Of a DNA stretch of 34,564 nt, positions 25,250 to 32,908 are shown piece after piece (position 1 is the first letter of the stretch; every line of letters starts with the position of its first letter). The stretch covers positions 1-34,564 of the forward strand of contig JACABD010000036.1 in assembly GCA_013377075.1 (NCBI GenBank), given 5' to 3'. Position numbers and translations under genes: made by a program. The DNA is from Geobacteraceae bacterium (GTDB taxonomy: Bacteria; Desulfobacterota; Desulfuromonadia; Geobacterales; DSM-12255). The notes below the pieces were generated by a model. The model was not told the DNA's origin, made no database searches, and saw nothing but the letters and a program-made list of their open reading frames with translations.

Positions 25250-25594
25250 CTAAAATAAGCAGCCAGCTTCATCGACCGGGGCCTGATCACGGTCCGTATC
25301 GGTATAATCGCGCACCACCTGTGCCACTCGAATGCGGTACTTCTCGAACAGTTCGTCCTTCCCTTTCTTCTGCGCCAGCCGGTGTTCCAGCAGATTGCGC
25401 CACGCCTGCACCACCTCTTCGTTCTCCCAGAACGAGAGGCTCAATACTTTGCCCTCATCATTGAGACTCCGGAACCGCTCAATAGAGATGAATCCGGGAC
25501 GATTTTGCAGAAACTCCCGCAAATTGGCGGCAATGGCCAGATATTCGGCCATGCCTTCCTGTGTCGGGTAGACTTCGAAAATGACGGCAACCAT
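25250..25594 (-). CDS. ABM-family (antibiotic biosynthesis monooxygenase-like) protein
   Basis: The 114-residue protein has the ferredoxin-like dimeric alpha-beta fold of the ABM family: VIFEVYPTQEGMAEYLAIAANL, then PGFISIERFRSLNDEGKVLSLSFWENEEVVQAWR and HRLAQKKGKDELFEKYRIRVAQV. Relatives include quinol monooxygenases and haem-degrading or stress proteins, many of them cofactor-free; the function here is open. Its ATG abuts the stop of the upstream methyltransferase with no gap (TAAATG) and its GGGGGAG site lies inside that gene, so the pair is translationally coupled. The 88 bp beyond its stop separate it from the convergent AraC gene and hold no clear terminator. Confidence 0.85.
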   Translation of the reverse strand: MVAVIFEVYPTQEGMAEYLAIAANLREFLQNRPGFISIERFRSLNDEGKVLSLSFWENEEVVQAWRNLLEHRLAQKKGKDELFEKYRIRVAQVVRDYTDTDRDQAPVDEAGCLF

Positions 25595-26350
25595 TTACTC
25601 CCCCGAGGCAGCAATTGTTTTGCTGGATTTTCTCCCACCGAATAGAGCCAATTCAAATATCTTGAAGAAACAGTCAACATCCGCAAATCCAATCTCACGA
25701 AGCCATGCGCACTGAGCCTGAACCGGTGCAAGGATATTCTCGGCCTTGTCCGGACGATTGTAATGTTCATGAGCGATTTCCTCCCGTGATTTCGACGGGT
25801 CGTTGGCTCGGTGGAATTCATAAAGATGGTCGATGAAATAATTGTCGAATAGGTTTTCACCGGATGGTGTAGCCGATGCCACATGCTCAAGATTGAGAAA
25901 GACGCCTCCACTGTTCACCATTGTGAAGATCTCTGAGTACAGCGCTTTTTTTCGAAGATCGGGCTGATGATGAATGGCAAAACCCGATACCACGACGTCA
26001 ATCGATTCAAGAAAACCAATCGTGTCCATCCAAGAGGGCGAAGAGAAATCTACTTTAATTATTGAAGCTCGCACTCTGTTTTCAAGCTGCTTTTGTGCCG
26101 CCTCTAGCATGGGATCGGAGAAATCGGCGAAAATCACCCGGGCATCCGGGTACCGGTCAAGCAGAAAGCGGCCCAGCGCACCGTCGCCGCACCCCAGATC
26201 AAGAATGCAACGTGGATGTGGGCACCAGGATCGTACGATATGGTCAATCAGTTCCAGTTGCAAGCTGGCTGCGGGAATCGCTGAGCGAACACCCTGGAGA
26301 AAAGCATTTGCCGACTCTTCAGACTGCCAATGACTTTGATTTACTATCAT
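25595..26350 (-). CDS. Class I SAM-dependent methyltransferase
   Basis: The 251-residue protein has motif I as CILDLGCGDGALGRFLLDRYP, the strand-2 acid in VIFADFSDPMLEAA, and IDVVVSGFAIHHQPDLRKK before MVNSGGVFLNLEHV. It is of the Methyltransf_12/25 type, with a longer C-terminal lobe (YFIDHLYEFHRANDPSKSREE) that may shape the substrate pocket. The substrate is unknown. The frame begins with TTG at 26365, but the ATG at 26350 is seven bases from GGAGGT and is preferred. It is coupled to the ABM-family gene downstream and lies 35 bp after another methyltransferase gene on the same strand. Confidence 0.87.
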   Translation of the reverse strand: MIVNQSHWQSEESANAFLQGVRSAIPAASLQLELIDHIVRSWCPHPRCILDLGCGDGALGRFLLDRYPDARVIFADFSDPMLEAAQKQLENRVRASIIKVDFSSPSWMDTIGFLESIDVVVSGFAIHHQPDLRKKALYSEIFTMVNSGGVFLNLEHVASATPSGENLFDNYFIDHLYEFHRANDPSKSREEIAHEHYNRPDKAENILAPVQAQCAWLREIGFADVDCFFKIFELALFGGRKSSKTIAASGE

Positions 26351-26385
26351 TTGCACTACCTCCAATTTTCAACCTTCATCTCCAT

Positions 26386-27213
26386 TCAATACCCCATAGG
26401 CACCTTCATTCCGCAAGTATACAGTATGCTGACATCCAGCCAGATCCCTTCTGCGGTCGCCAGTCTGGCCACCTCCTGCAAATGCTCCTGCCGGAAACGC
26501 TCCAGGGCGTCCGGTTGCAGCTGCTTGAGCATACCGCGAAAACCGGCGTTCCAGATCAGATCCCACCAGTTACCGGCATCGGCAAGATAGAAACCCATAT
26601 TTTTCTGCTCCACCCGGATATCCGTCAGACCAGCCCGCTCGTATAGCTCCCGGCACCCGGCCTCGGTGGCTATGCGTTTCCAGGTCTGGGGCGGCAGTTG
26701 CACGCCGTAATCGATCAACCGCCCGATCATCAGCTCCCGGAGCGGATTGAAGTAGCTCTCCTGGAAGTTGCAGATGGCCACCGTGCCACCATCTCGAACC
26801 AGAGCGGCGATGCTGGACAATTGAGTGTCCATGTCCTCGACAAAAAAGATGCCGAAAGCGCAGGTTGCCACATCAAAACCGGCCTCACTAAGCGCGATAT
26901 CCTGCATGTCCATTTCGACGAATTCGACGTTGCTTATTCCCTGCTGTGCCCTCTTGTTACGGGCCTGCGCCAGCATCCCGGCAGAAAAGTCGATCCCCAG
27001 CACCGAACCGTGCGGCAACCGGTCGGCCAGCGCCAGGGCCACGTTGCCGGTGCCGGTAGCGATGTCGATAACACGTTCATCACCGCGCAGGTTCAGGGAG
27101 GCGGCCATCTCCCGGGCGCTGGCAGGAAAAAACCGCAGTGCCGGGGAGTCGTAAGCGTCGGAAACGGTGTTAAAGGTTTCTCTGATGATGGCGGTGCGTT
27201 GAGCGTTTTCCAC
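26386..27213 (-). CDS. Class I SAM-dependent methyltransferase (UbiE/COQ5-like)
   Basis: The 275-residue product has a UbiE/COQ5-type order of motifs: FNTVSDAYDSPALRFFPASA at the start, motif I VIDIATGTGNVALALADRLP, VLGIDFSAGMLAQARNKRAQ, then DMQDIALSEAGFDVATCAFGIFF and VRDGGTVAICNF. The C-terminal part is larger than in UbiE. The longest frame starts at a TTG at 27255, overlapping the neighbouring gene; a GTG at 27213 preceded by GAAAGGA eight bases away fits better and gives the usual family N-terminus. It is the third methyltransferase in under 4 kb. The substrate is unknown. Confidence 0.86.
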   Translation of the reverse strand: MENAQRTAIIRETFNTVSDAYDSPALRFFPASAREMAASLNLRGDERVIDIATGTGNVALALADRLPHGSVLGIDFSAGMLAQARNKRAQQGISNVEFVEMDMQDIALSEAGFDVATCAFGIFFVEDMDTQLSSIAALVRDGGTVAICNFQESYFNPLRELMIGRLIDYGVQLPPQTWKRIATEAGCRELYERAGLTDIRVEQKNMGFYLADAGNWWDLIWNAGFRGMLKQLQPDALERFRQEHLQEVARLATAEGIWLDVSILYTCGMKVPMGY

Positions 27214-27239
27214 AATATTGTCCTTTCGTTGGTGTACGC

Positions 27240-27914
27240 TCAACGCAATTGCCAAAGCAGGCGGTAGAGCGGAGCCAACTGCTGAAAGCCGGACTGTATC
27301 TCTTCCAAAAGCTGCGCCGAGAAGAGGCGGCTGGGGGGGCGATTGCAGACCAGGTAAAGGTTTTTACGCATATGCCATTGCTGGAGGTCATCGGGGAGCG
27401 CCGCATTCAACGGGCGTTTGTAGCTCTCGCCCGCGACAACGAACCGGTCCTGTCCGGCCAGCCAGGCAATCTCCTCACGGAAACGCTCAGGACTGCTTTC
27501 AATATACTGCCGAAGTCGGTCCATGGTGTCTTTAGCGGCGCAGTAGAAACCCATGCCGTAACGGTAGCCTTCGGCGTTAATCTCAAAATAGAAACAGGGA
27601 GTCTCCTTCCAGTCAGGGCGGTAACGCTTGAAGGTGAGCCACATGCGGCATTTATACGGCGACTTGTCGCGTGAAAAGCGGGTGTCGCGATAGATGCGGG
27701 AGATGGTTTTGTCCACCGCCGGCATAGTAACCAGTTCGCCATCGATAGCCACCATGGTATTGGCCAGTGCGGCAACGAGGGATTTAAGCGGCTCCAGCAG
27801 GAACTCCTCGTAATCTGAACGATGGGCCTCGAACCAGTCCTTCCGGTTGTTGGCTGCCAGCTCCTCAAAGAAGGCCAAAGCCTGGGGGGAGAATCCGGGA
27901 AAAGAACTACTCAT
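27240..27914 (-). CDS. DUF2461 family protein
   Basis: The 224-residue protein shows the DUF2461 pattern: FSPQALAFFEELAANNRKDWF at the N-terminus, SRIYRDTRFSRDKSPYKCRM in the middle, then CFYFEINAEGYRYGMGFY and a C-terminal DLQQWHMRKNLYLVC segment. Function is unknown for the family. It is soluble, with no signal peptide. The length is normal. The ATG has AAAGGATG about nine bases upstream. It is followed by a methyltransferase gene after 26 bp and preceded by a DJ-1-type gene 26 bp upstream, so this looks like an operon. Confidence 0.88.
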   Translation of the reverse strand: MSSSFPGFSPQALAFFEELAANNRKDWFEAHRSDYEEFLLEPLKSLVAALANTMVAIDGELVTMPAVDKTISRIYRDTRFSRDKSPYKCRMWLTFKRYRPDWKETPCFYFEINAEGYRYGMGFYCAAKDTMDRLRQYIESSPERFREEIAWLAGQDRFVVAGESYKRPLNAALPDDLQQWHMRKNLYLVCNRPPSRLFSAQLLEEIQSGFQQLAPLYRLLWQLR

Positions 27915-27940
27915 AATTTATCCATCCTTTTGCATTGCCC

Positions 27941-28564
27941 TCAAATCCGCCTCTCCAGACTCTCCGGGTAGGGATACTCCATGTGACACGCCGTGCTGCG
28001 GGCAATGGCCTCACCATAATACTCTGCGGTGACCAGCAGCGCCAGATCGATCCCGGCCGAGATTCCGGCGGAGGTGAAGAGGTTGCCGTCTCGAACCACA
28101 TGCTGCCGCTCCTCGACAATCACATCCGGGAACGACTCCTTCATCCACAAAAGCGACTTCCAGTGGGTCGTTGCCTGCCGCCCGGCCAGCAGCCCGGCTT
28201 TACCGAGCAGCATGGCGCCGGTGCAAACCGAGGTAAGGGTCGCCACTTCAGCTGCCCGCTGTGCGATCCACTTCATCAACCGCTCGTTGTTTATCTCCCG
28301 CCGCGTCCCCCAGCCACCTGGCACCAATAACATATCCAGTGGCGGGCATTCGGCTGTGGTCACATCGGGCAGTGTCCGCATGCCGCCGCTGTTCCTGACC
28401 AGATCGGCCTTTTCAGCCACCAGCAGCACATTGAACGGTGAAGGTTCTTCCCGACGGTTCTCCTCATTCAGCCGCACCGAACTGAACACCTCGTACGGGC
28501 CGCAGTAGTCCAGCACTTCAACGTCATCAAAAATCAGTATGCCGACGGTGGTACGCTTCAGCAT
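27941..28564 (-). CDS. DJ-1/PfpI-family protein (isonitrile hydratase-like)
   Basis: The 207-residue protein has the class I glutamine amidotransferase-like fold of DJ-1/PfpI: TVGILIFDDVEVLDYCGPYEV at the start, LLVPGGWGTRREINNERLM, and the nucleophile elbow TSVCTGAMLLGKAGLLAGRQ with the reactive cysteine, then ATTHW. The motif set is that of the subgroup containing isonitrile hydratase and the N-terminal half of GlxA regulators. It lacks the AraC DNA-binding half found in the related protein at 30387-31358. It could be a hydratase or a glyoxalase-type enzyme. The ATG has AGGAGA upstream; the DUF2461 gene follows after 26 bp. Confidence 0.88.
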   Translation of the reverse strand: MLKRTTVGILIFDDVEVLDYCGPYEVFSSVRLNEENRREEPSPFNVLLVAEKADLVRNSGGMRTLPDVTTAECPPLDMLLVPGGWGTRREINNERLMKWIAQRAAEVATLTSVCTGAMLLGKAGLLAGRQATTHWKSLLWMKESFPDVIVEERQHVVRDGNLFTSAGISAGIDLALLVTAEYYGEAIARSTACHMEYPYPESLERRI

Positions 28565-28640
28565 GGCTGTCTCCTGTTAGTTCAACAATTGTTCGGCGTA
28601 GCCGCTGCCCACAAGGGTTTGCTAGTTTTTACAGGCTCAG

Positions 28641-28997
28641 TCACGCGTAATGGGCAAAGACCTTCACAACCTTGTCATCCGGGCCAAAATGAAACACTTC
28701 GGCCGCAAGGCGTCCCCTCGCCCCCTTGTAATACAGGGTGATTGAGTTCACCCCCACCAAAATGGTTACCAGCTCGAAGCGCAGATCCGGGATGAGGCCG
28801 AGAGCCTTGGCCCAATAGGAGCCCACCGCTTCCTTGCCGTGCAACCGGCCGCTCGGCTCTCCGGCAATCTGGACGATGTACGGTGAATTCATCTCGAAAT
28901 CGTCGGCATAGTGGGCAAGAACCCGCTCCAGATCGTGGCTGTTCCAGGCATTGATCCAATCGTCTGCAAAATGTTCGGCAAAGGCATTGTCAATCAT
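28641..28997 (-). CDS. SnoaL-like/NTF2-fold protein
   Basis: The 118-residue protein has the SnoaL-like pattern: FADDWINAWNSHDLERVLAH, then YADDFEMNSPYI and GKEAVGSYWAKALGLIPDLR, followed by strands ending AEVFHFGPDDKVVKVFAHYA. The NTF2 fold is a cone-shaped pocket used by ketosteroid isomerases, polyketide cyclases and many small proteins of unknown ligand. The frame starts at 29039, but the ATG at 28997 with GAGGAGA eight bases away gives the normal N-terminus. A dapA remnant begins about 100 bp upstream. The 76 bp between it and the DJ-1-type gene hold a 10-bp palindrome (AACAATTGTT), which I cannot interpret. Confidence 0.83.
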   Translation of the reverse strand: MIDNAFAEHFADDWINAWNSHDLERVLAHYADDFEMNSPYIVQIAGEPSGRLHGKEAVGSYWAKALGLIPDLRFELVTILVGVNSITLYYKGARGRLAAEVFHFGPDDKVVKVFAHYA

Positions 28998-29099
28998 GTT
29001 TTGTCTCTCCTCTATCGGCGTGTCCACCGATCCGTCCAAACAGTTTTCAGATAAGATTGTATTCCTTCATAATGCTTCATATTGGCAGCCAATTTTGCC

Positions 29100-29246
29100 T
29101 TATTGCCATCTTCCAGCGGGCAGAGCGCAGAGCGGCAGACGCACATCTCCCGAGGCCTTACCCATCAGTATCAGGGCGGTCTTGACCGGCACCGGATTGG
29201 TTTCGATGAACATCGCGCTGCTGATCTTGAGCATCCGAGGGAACAC
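29100..29246 (-). pseudogene. dapA: Remnant of dapA (4-hydroxy-tetrahydrodipicolinate synthase C-terminus)
   Basis: On the minus strand this stretch reads VFPRMLKISSAMFIETNPVP, then VKTALILMGKASGDVRLPLC and a few more residues to a stop at 29100. It matches the C-terminal end of DapA (typically ALFIETNPIPVKTAL...LRLPL). Upstream (29247-29297) the frame stays open but loses similarity, and the next gene ends at 29298, so some 80% of the gene is missing. DapA catalyses the first lysine-pathway condensation of pyruvate with aspartate semialdehyde; this fragment cannot do so. A functional dapA must exist elsewhere if the cell makes lysine this way. Confidence 0.78.
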
Positions 29247-29297
29247 CCCCCTGAAAGCCACCTTGTAAACAGCAATACTTCGCCAACAATGTTCCTG

Positions 29298-29990
29298 TCA
29301 ACCCTGTCTGCAGTAGTTGACAATACTCTCCACATGAATGGCGGTCGTATTCAGAAACGGGATGCCAAAATCGCCTTTATCCAGGATCAGCGGCAATTCA
29401 GTACAGCCGAGAATCACTCCGTCGATTTCGTCCGAGGCTATCATACGGGCAATAACAGCCAGTAGCCCTTTTCTCGTCTCATCGGTAATTATTCCGAGCT
29501 CTATTTCGGTCATCAGCTTGTCATGGATATAGTCCTGATCAGTTGCTGAAGGCACAACGACCGAGACTCCCCGAGCGGAAAATTGCGGTAAGAAGAAGTT
29601 GCTCTCCATAGTGAACCTTGTTCCCAGCAAACCAACCTTCTTCAACCCAAGTTCCGTTGTTTTGTCCAGAGTCGCCGAGACAATACTCAGCAACGGCAGA
29701 GGTGAGTTTGCCTGAATCTCATCAAAAACAATGTGCGGGGTATTGGCCGAAATAACAGCGAAATCAACACCGGCGCGGTGCAGTGCCTTGATCTTTGCAA
29801 CCAGCAGGCATGTCAGACGACCCCACTCCTGTCGCGAGACGAGCGCCAGCACCTCCTCCAGGTCAACGCTGTAGATAACTATTTCCGGAGCAGTTAAGCT
29901 CCCTTCCATCCGAAATGACGCGATGATACTTTTATAGTAATCAACCGTTGATTCCGGGCCAAGGCCGCCGATAATGCCGATCAGTTTCAC
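29298..29990 (-). CDS. Aspartate/glutamate racemase family protein lacking the first Cys
   Basis: The 230-residue protein has the Asp/Glu racemase order of motifs: IGIIGGLGPESTVDYYKSII at the start, a middle VDFAVISANTPHIVFDEI, VGLLGTRFTMES, and VILGCTELPLILDKGDFGIP near the end. PLP-independent racemases use two cysteines. The second (GCTELPLI) is present; at the first the motif reads SANTPH, where classical enzymes have a cysteine (CNTxH). Related one-cysteine members are known to act as stereospecific or unusual racemases, so activity is uncertain. The start is GTG at 29990 with GGGAGGAA upstream. The product of a true racemase would be D-aspartate or D-glutamate. Confidence 0.85.
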   Translation of the reverse strand: MKLIGIIGGLGPESTVDYYKSIIASFRMEGSLTAPEIVIYSVDLEEVLALVSRQEWGRLTCLLVAKIKALHRAGVDFAVISANTPHIVFDEIQANSPLPLLSIVSATLDKTTELGLKKVGLLGTRFTMESNFFLPQFSARGVSVVVPSATDQDYIHDKLMTEIELGIITDETRKGLLAVIARMIASDEIDGVILGCTELPLILDKGDFGIPFLNTTAIHVESIVNYCRQG

Positions 29991-30036
29991 ATGAATTTCC
30001 TCCCTTCTTAGAAATGCCGCATTGACTTTTGGGTTG

Positions 30037-30312
30037 TCAAATGCCAGCTTTTGGCGCTCCAGCGAGAGTCAGCCTGATTGTCAACTGTATCGGTACGGCA
30101 TCGGGACATTGAATGTCAAAAAAGCAATCGGACAGCGACTCCAGCACTACGAGCCCTTCCCCCTCCCTGACAAAGCTGTCGCCGCGCTTAAGGAAAAAAT
30201 CACGGGAATCATCGGCGCGGGTCAACCATACCGCTCCCTCCTTCACCCGGATAACGGGGCTTGAGGCAGATGCCAGTGACATAACTTCACCCTTTTTCAG
30301 GAGGTATTCCAT
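30037..30312 (-). CDS. DUF2917 family protein
   Basis: The 91-residue protein is beta-rich and cupin-like: MEYLLKKGEVMSLASASSPV, then IRVKEGAVWLTRADDSRDFF and LKRGDSFVREGEGLVVLESL. This is the DUF2917 pattern, a small single-domain family of unknown function. No metal-binding His cluster is visible. The ATG follows GAGGAG by about eight bases. It lies between the racemase-family gene and the GlxA-type regulator, all on the same strand, and may be in one transcript. Confidence 0.8.
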   Translation of the reverse strand: MEYLLKKGEVMSLASASSPVIRVKEGAVWLTRADDSRDFFLKRGDSFVREGEGLVVLESLSDCFFDIQCPDAVPIQLTIRLTLAGAPKAGI

Positions 30313-30386
30313 TGCTCTACTCCTCTCTCCCGGCCTATCCGCTTTCGCAAATATTCCAGGCGTAACCTGCGAAAGGTTTAAAACAA

Positions 30387-31358
30387 TTAAAACCGTTCAC
30401 GGTACTCTATCGGGGTTATCCCCATACGCAGGCGGAACACTCGCCGCAACTGTTCGGCTGATGAGAAACCGCTCCCGGTTGCTACCATCTCCATAGGACA
30501 GGCGGTGTCTTCCAGAAGACGAATCGCCCGCTCCAGGCGGATCTGGTCGAGATATTTCAGCGGCGTCTTTCCCGTTTCCTTCAAAAATATCCGCGCAAAA
30601 TTGCGCGGGCTCATGGCGGCCTTTTCAGCCATATCTTCGATTGAAAGTTTGAGATGGGCGTTTTCCTCCAGCCAGGTGAGCAGGCGGGCCAGCGGTCCTT
30701 CAACGGCCATTTGCGCCCGCAGCTGGATGCTGAACTGGGTTTGCCCCCCAGGTCGCTTCAGATACAGCACCATCCTGCGCGCAATCGACAGGGCCACCTT
30801 CCGGCCGCAATCCTCCTCCACCAGCGCCAGCATCAGGTCTATGCCGGTGCTGATACCTGCCGAGGTGGCAACCTGCCCATCCCGCACATAGATGGCATCC
30901 GGTTCAACCGTTAGCCCCGGGTATTCCCTGCGCAGGCGCTCAACATCCATCCAGTGCGTCGTCACCCGCCGCCCATCCAGGAGCCCGGCTTCCGCCAGCA
31001 GGAACACCCCGGTGCAGACCGATACAAGACGCCGCACCTTGGGGGCGCTTGTTTTCAGCCATTCGATGAGCTTTCTGTCTGTCAGCGCACGATTCAGATG
31101 CTCATCCGGACTTCCGATCACGACGAGCGTATCGATATCCCGGCCGGCATCGTGCCAGCCAGCATCGGCGATCATACGCACTCCCGAAGAGGTGGCAAAT
31201 GGCCCAGCTTCGGATGCGAGCAGTTTGATGTCGTAGGCAGGTTCACTGCCCCCTTGCTCCCGAATACCCCTGTTAACCAGCTCAAAAACCTCGATTACCC
31301 CTGCGGTGTCGTGGATTTCAACCCCTTCATAGACGACGATGGCAATGGATTTCATCAT
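30387..31358 (-). CDS. GlxA-type transcription regulator (DJ-1/PfpI + AraC)
   Basis: The 323-residue regulator joins two domains. Residues about 1-190 are a DJ-1/PfpI sensor (SIAIVVYEGVEIHDTAGVIE, DTLVVIGSPDEHLNRALTD, VSVCTGVFLLAEAGLLDGRR with the reactive-type cysteine, VTTHW). Residues about 215-323 are an AraC double helix-turn-helix (SIEDMAEKAAMSPRNFARIF; EMVATGSGFSSAEQLRRVFR; TPIEYRERF). GlxA-type proteins regulate amino-acid or carnitine metabolism and stress genes; the ligand here is unknown. Two ATGs stand in tandem at the start; GGAGAG is better spaced for the second (31355). It could control the adjacent DUF2917, racemase and other genes, but no site was found. Confidence 0.92.
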   Translation of the reverse strand: MMKSIAIVVYEGVEIHDTAGVIEVFELVNRGIREQGGSEPAYDIKLLASEAGPFATSSGVRMIADAGWHDAGRDIDTLVVIGSPDEHLNRALTDRKLIEWLKTSAPKVRRLVSVCTGVFLLAEAGLLDGRRVTTHWMDVERLRREYPGLTVEPDAIYVRDGQVATSAGISTGIDLMLALVEEDCGRKVALSIARRMVLYLKRPGGQTQFSIQLRAQMAVEGPLARLLTWLEENAHLKLSIEDMAEKAAMSPRNFARIFLKETGKTPLKYLDQIRLERAIRLLEDTACPMEMVATGSGFSSAEQLRRVFRLRMGITPIEYRERF

Positions 31359-31504
31359 GTTCTCTCCGCTTTGCTATCTGCTCTGCAACCATTGATGGTC
31401 TGGAGATATCATTGCACGAAGCCGGAATTGGCACAATGACAACATACCAGCGGATCCTGCCAAAATATTTTGTTTGATCTTCAGTTATCGGTGTTCTGAA
31501 AAGC

Positions 31505-31530
31505 AAAAGGCGGCCAATTGGCCGCCTTTT
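31505..31530. terminator. 26-bp perfect palindrome, bidirectional-type terminator
   Basis: The sequence from 31505 to 31530 is an exact palindrome of 13+13 bp: AAAAGGCGGCCAA then its reverse complement. As RNA it folds into a stem capped by a tight AATT loop, with A-run and T-run arms, so it works in either direction. It lies 46 bp past the stop of the RibD-C/DHFR-like gene on the minus strand and probably terminates it before the GlxA-type gene. Confidence 0.8.
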
Positions 31531-31576
31531 GAAATATGATTTAGGTGACTTCAAGCCTACAGATTAACCCGCGCCA

Positions 31577-32188
31577 TCAAAGTTTCGGATAGCGCTCTCC
31601 GGCTGCGGCAATTTCGCCTGCACGCTCATAATTCACGACAATGACGCCATTCGGGGTGACTATGCTTTCAGTTACCTTGAACGCTGTCGGCATCGTGCCT
31701 TCTGCAAACAACCGCTTTCCAACTCCCAACGTTAGCGGGTATATCATCAGCCAAAACTGATCAACCAAATCATGCTTGATAAGCGTCTGAATGAGGTTGC
31801 CACTTCCCCAAACATGCAGATCCGGCCCTTGCTGGTGCTTAATGCCAGCGACTTTTTCCGCAATATCTCCGTTTACAAACAGGGACGGCTGCCACTCGCC
31901 GGAAGTCATGGTATGCGAGGTGACATACTTGGTCGCAGCATTGACGCCCGGCCATATGTCCCCATGGTGCGGCCAGTATGGCGCCCAGATATCGTAGGTC
32001 TTGCGCCCTAACAACAGGTCGAACGGCTTGTTCATCTGCTTTTTCAGAAGCGCTCCCAGAGTCGGGTCGGCATAGGGCGCTATCCAGCCGCCATACGTAA
32101 AACCGCCGCTGGTATCTTCATCCGGCCCGCCCGGGGCCTGGATGACTCCATCTAGAGTGATATGTTCAAGCACAATAACTTTTCGCAT
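31577..32188 (-). CDS. RibD C-terminal/dihydrofolate reductase-like protein
   Basis: The 203-residue protein has the RibD_C/DHFR-like fold: [18 protein letters not shown] at the start, [39 protein letters not shown] and [20 protein letters not shown]. These are typical of the stand-alone YyaP/YwjB-type reductase family found in stress and resistance clusters. It should bind NADPH, but it is not the biosynthetic FolA and the substrate is unknown. The ATG has GGAGGAGA upstream. The 238 bp upstream of its start, before the YCII gene, hold no gene but contain an inverted-repeat element. Confidence 0.88.
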   Translation of the reverse strand: MRKVIVLEHITLDGVIQAPGGPDEDTSGGFTYGGWIAPYADPTLGALLKKQMNKPFDLLLGRKTYDIWAPYWPHHGDIWPGVNAATKYVTSHTMTSGEWQPSLFVNGDIAEKVAGIKHQQGPDLHVWGSGNLIQTLIKHDLVDQFWLMIYPLTLGVGKRLFAEGTMPTAFKVTESIVTPNGVIVVNYERAGEIAAAGERYPKL

Positions 32189-32357
32189 GACTGAGTTTCT
32201 CCTCCATCCGGACCAATAGCTTCAGTAGCCCACGTCAGTTTGCATCTGAGCCTCGTTTTTCAGCCTGACTCTTTCATGTATGATTACGATGATTTTATCG
32301 CCGGCAACAATGAACTGTTCCGGCTCACAACTTCCTTCAGCCCAAGTGTGTGCATGA

Positions 32358-32419
32358 TGGGGTCAGGCCTGCAACGCTGCATTTTACTCTCTTTTTGCAG
32401 TTTTGCAGGCACGACCCCA
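32358..32419. repeat. 62-bp inverted-repeat element (REP/MITE-like)
   Basis: The ends are 17-bp inverted repeats: TGGGGTCAGGCCTGCAA (32358-32374) and the complement of TGGGGTCGTGCCTGCAA (32403-32419). They match at 15 of 17 positions, with the two mismatches adjacent. The 28-nt interior adds a second inverted pair (CTGCA/TGCAG). TGGGGTC-GACCCCA ends are typical of repeats mobilised by TnpA_REP/IS200-like transposases, but no transposase gene is in this window. The lack of a T-run argues against a simple terminator for the YCII gene, whose stop is seven bases away. Confidence 0.7.
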
Positions 32420-32426
32420 AGTAACC

Positions 32427-32768
32427 TCACGACTCTTGATAAACCCCGAATACCCGAAGCTCCTGATCACAGCGACACGCTTTCGCTAAACGTGCGGCCC
32501 ATGCGATGGCCTCCTTACTTGAAGGCAGCTCAAGTACAGTGAATCCACCATTGAGCGGAGGCGCCCACGGGTAGCCTCCCTCAGCGACTGAGCCATGGGC
32601 CGAAACTAGAACGGGTGGTACTGTTTCATCAATACCACCGCCGAAAACGTAGACGCCCGCTTCCTTCGCCTCGCGTATCACCGCATGAGCGTCTCGACCC
32701 ACCGCCTCCCACTCGCTGTCGGGTACATTCATTGCGGCACTGGGAAATGAAATTAGATACTGTGCCAT
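32427..32768 (-). CDS. YCII-related protein
   Basis: The 113-residue protein has the YCII/DGPF pattern: AQYLISFPSAAMNVPDSEWE, VYVFGGGIDETVPPVLVSAHG, PWAPPLNGGFTVLELPSSKE and AIAWAARLAKACRCDQELRVF. The family has a dimeric alpha-beta barrel-like fold and often sits beside ECF42-type sigma factors, SRPBCC and VOC proteins. The SRPBCC and VOC partners are close by here, but no sigma factor is visible. Biochemical role unknown. The ATG follows GAGGAA by about eight bases. The 140-bp gap upstream, to the VOC gene at 32909, holds nothing I recognise. Confidence 0.87.
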   Translation of the reverse strand: MAQYLISFPSAAMNVPDSEWEAVGRDAHAVIREAKEAGVYVFGGGIDETVPPVLVSAHGSVAEGGYPWAPPLNGGFTVLELPSSKEAIAWAARLAKACRCDQELRVFGVYQES

Positions 32769-32908
32769 GATCTTCTTCCTCTAAGAATTTTGCTGTTAGT
32801 GATTCAGTCCATGCCTAATCGGGTAGGAGGCGGGGACTCCCCTGCTATTCCTCGACAAGCATGACAGCGGCGCTCTTCGCGACCACGGAACGCTTCCAAG
32901 ATGCAACC

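Noticed and set aside
28565-28640. Possible integron attC site near GTTAG...AACAATTG
   Set aside because: Only a short AACAATTGTT palindrome is present; paired R/L boxes of a 59-be were not found here or in other gaps of the block.
31577-32188. Calling the reductase-like protein a true FolA dihydrofolate reductase
   Set aside because: The motifs match the RibD_C/YyaP-type family, not FolA.
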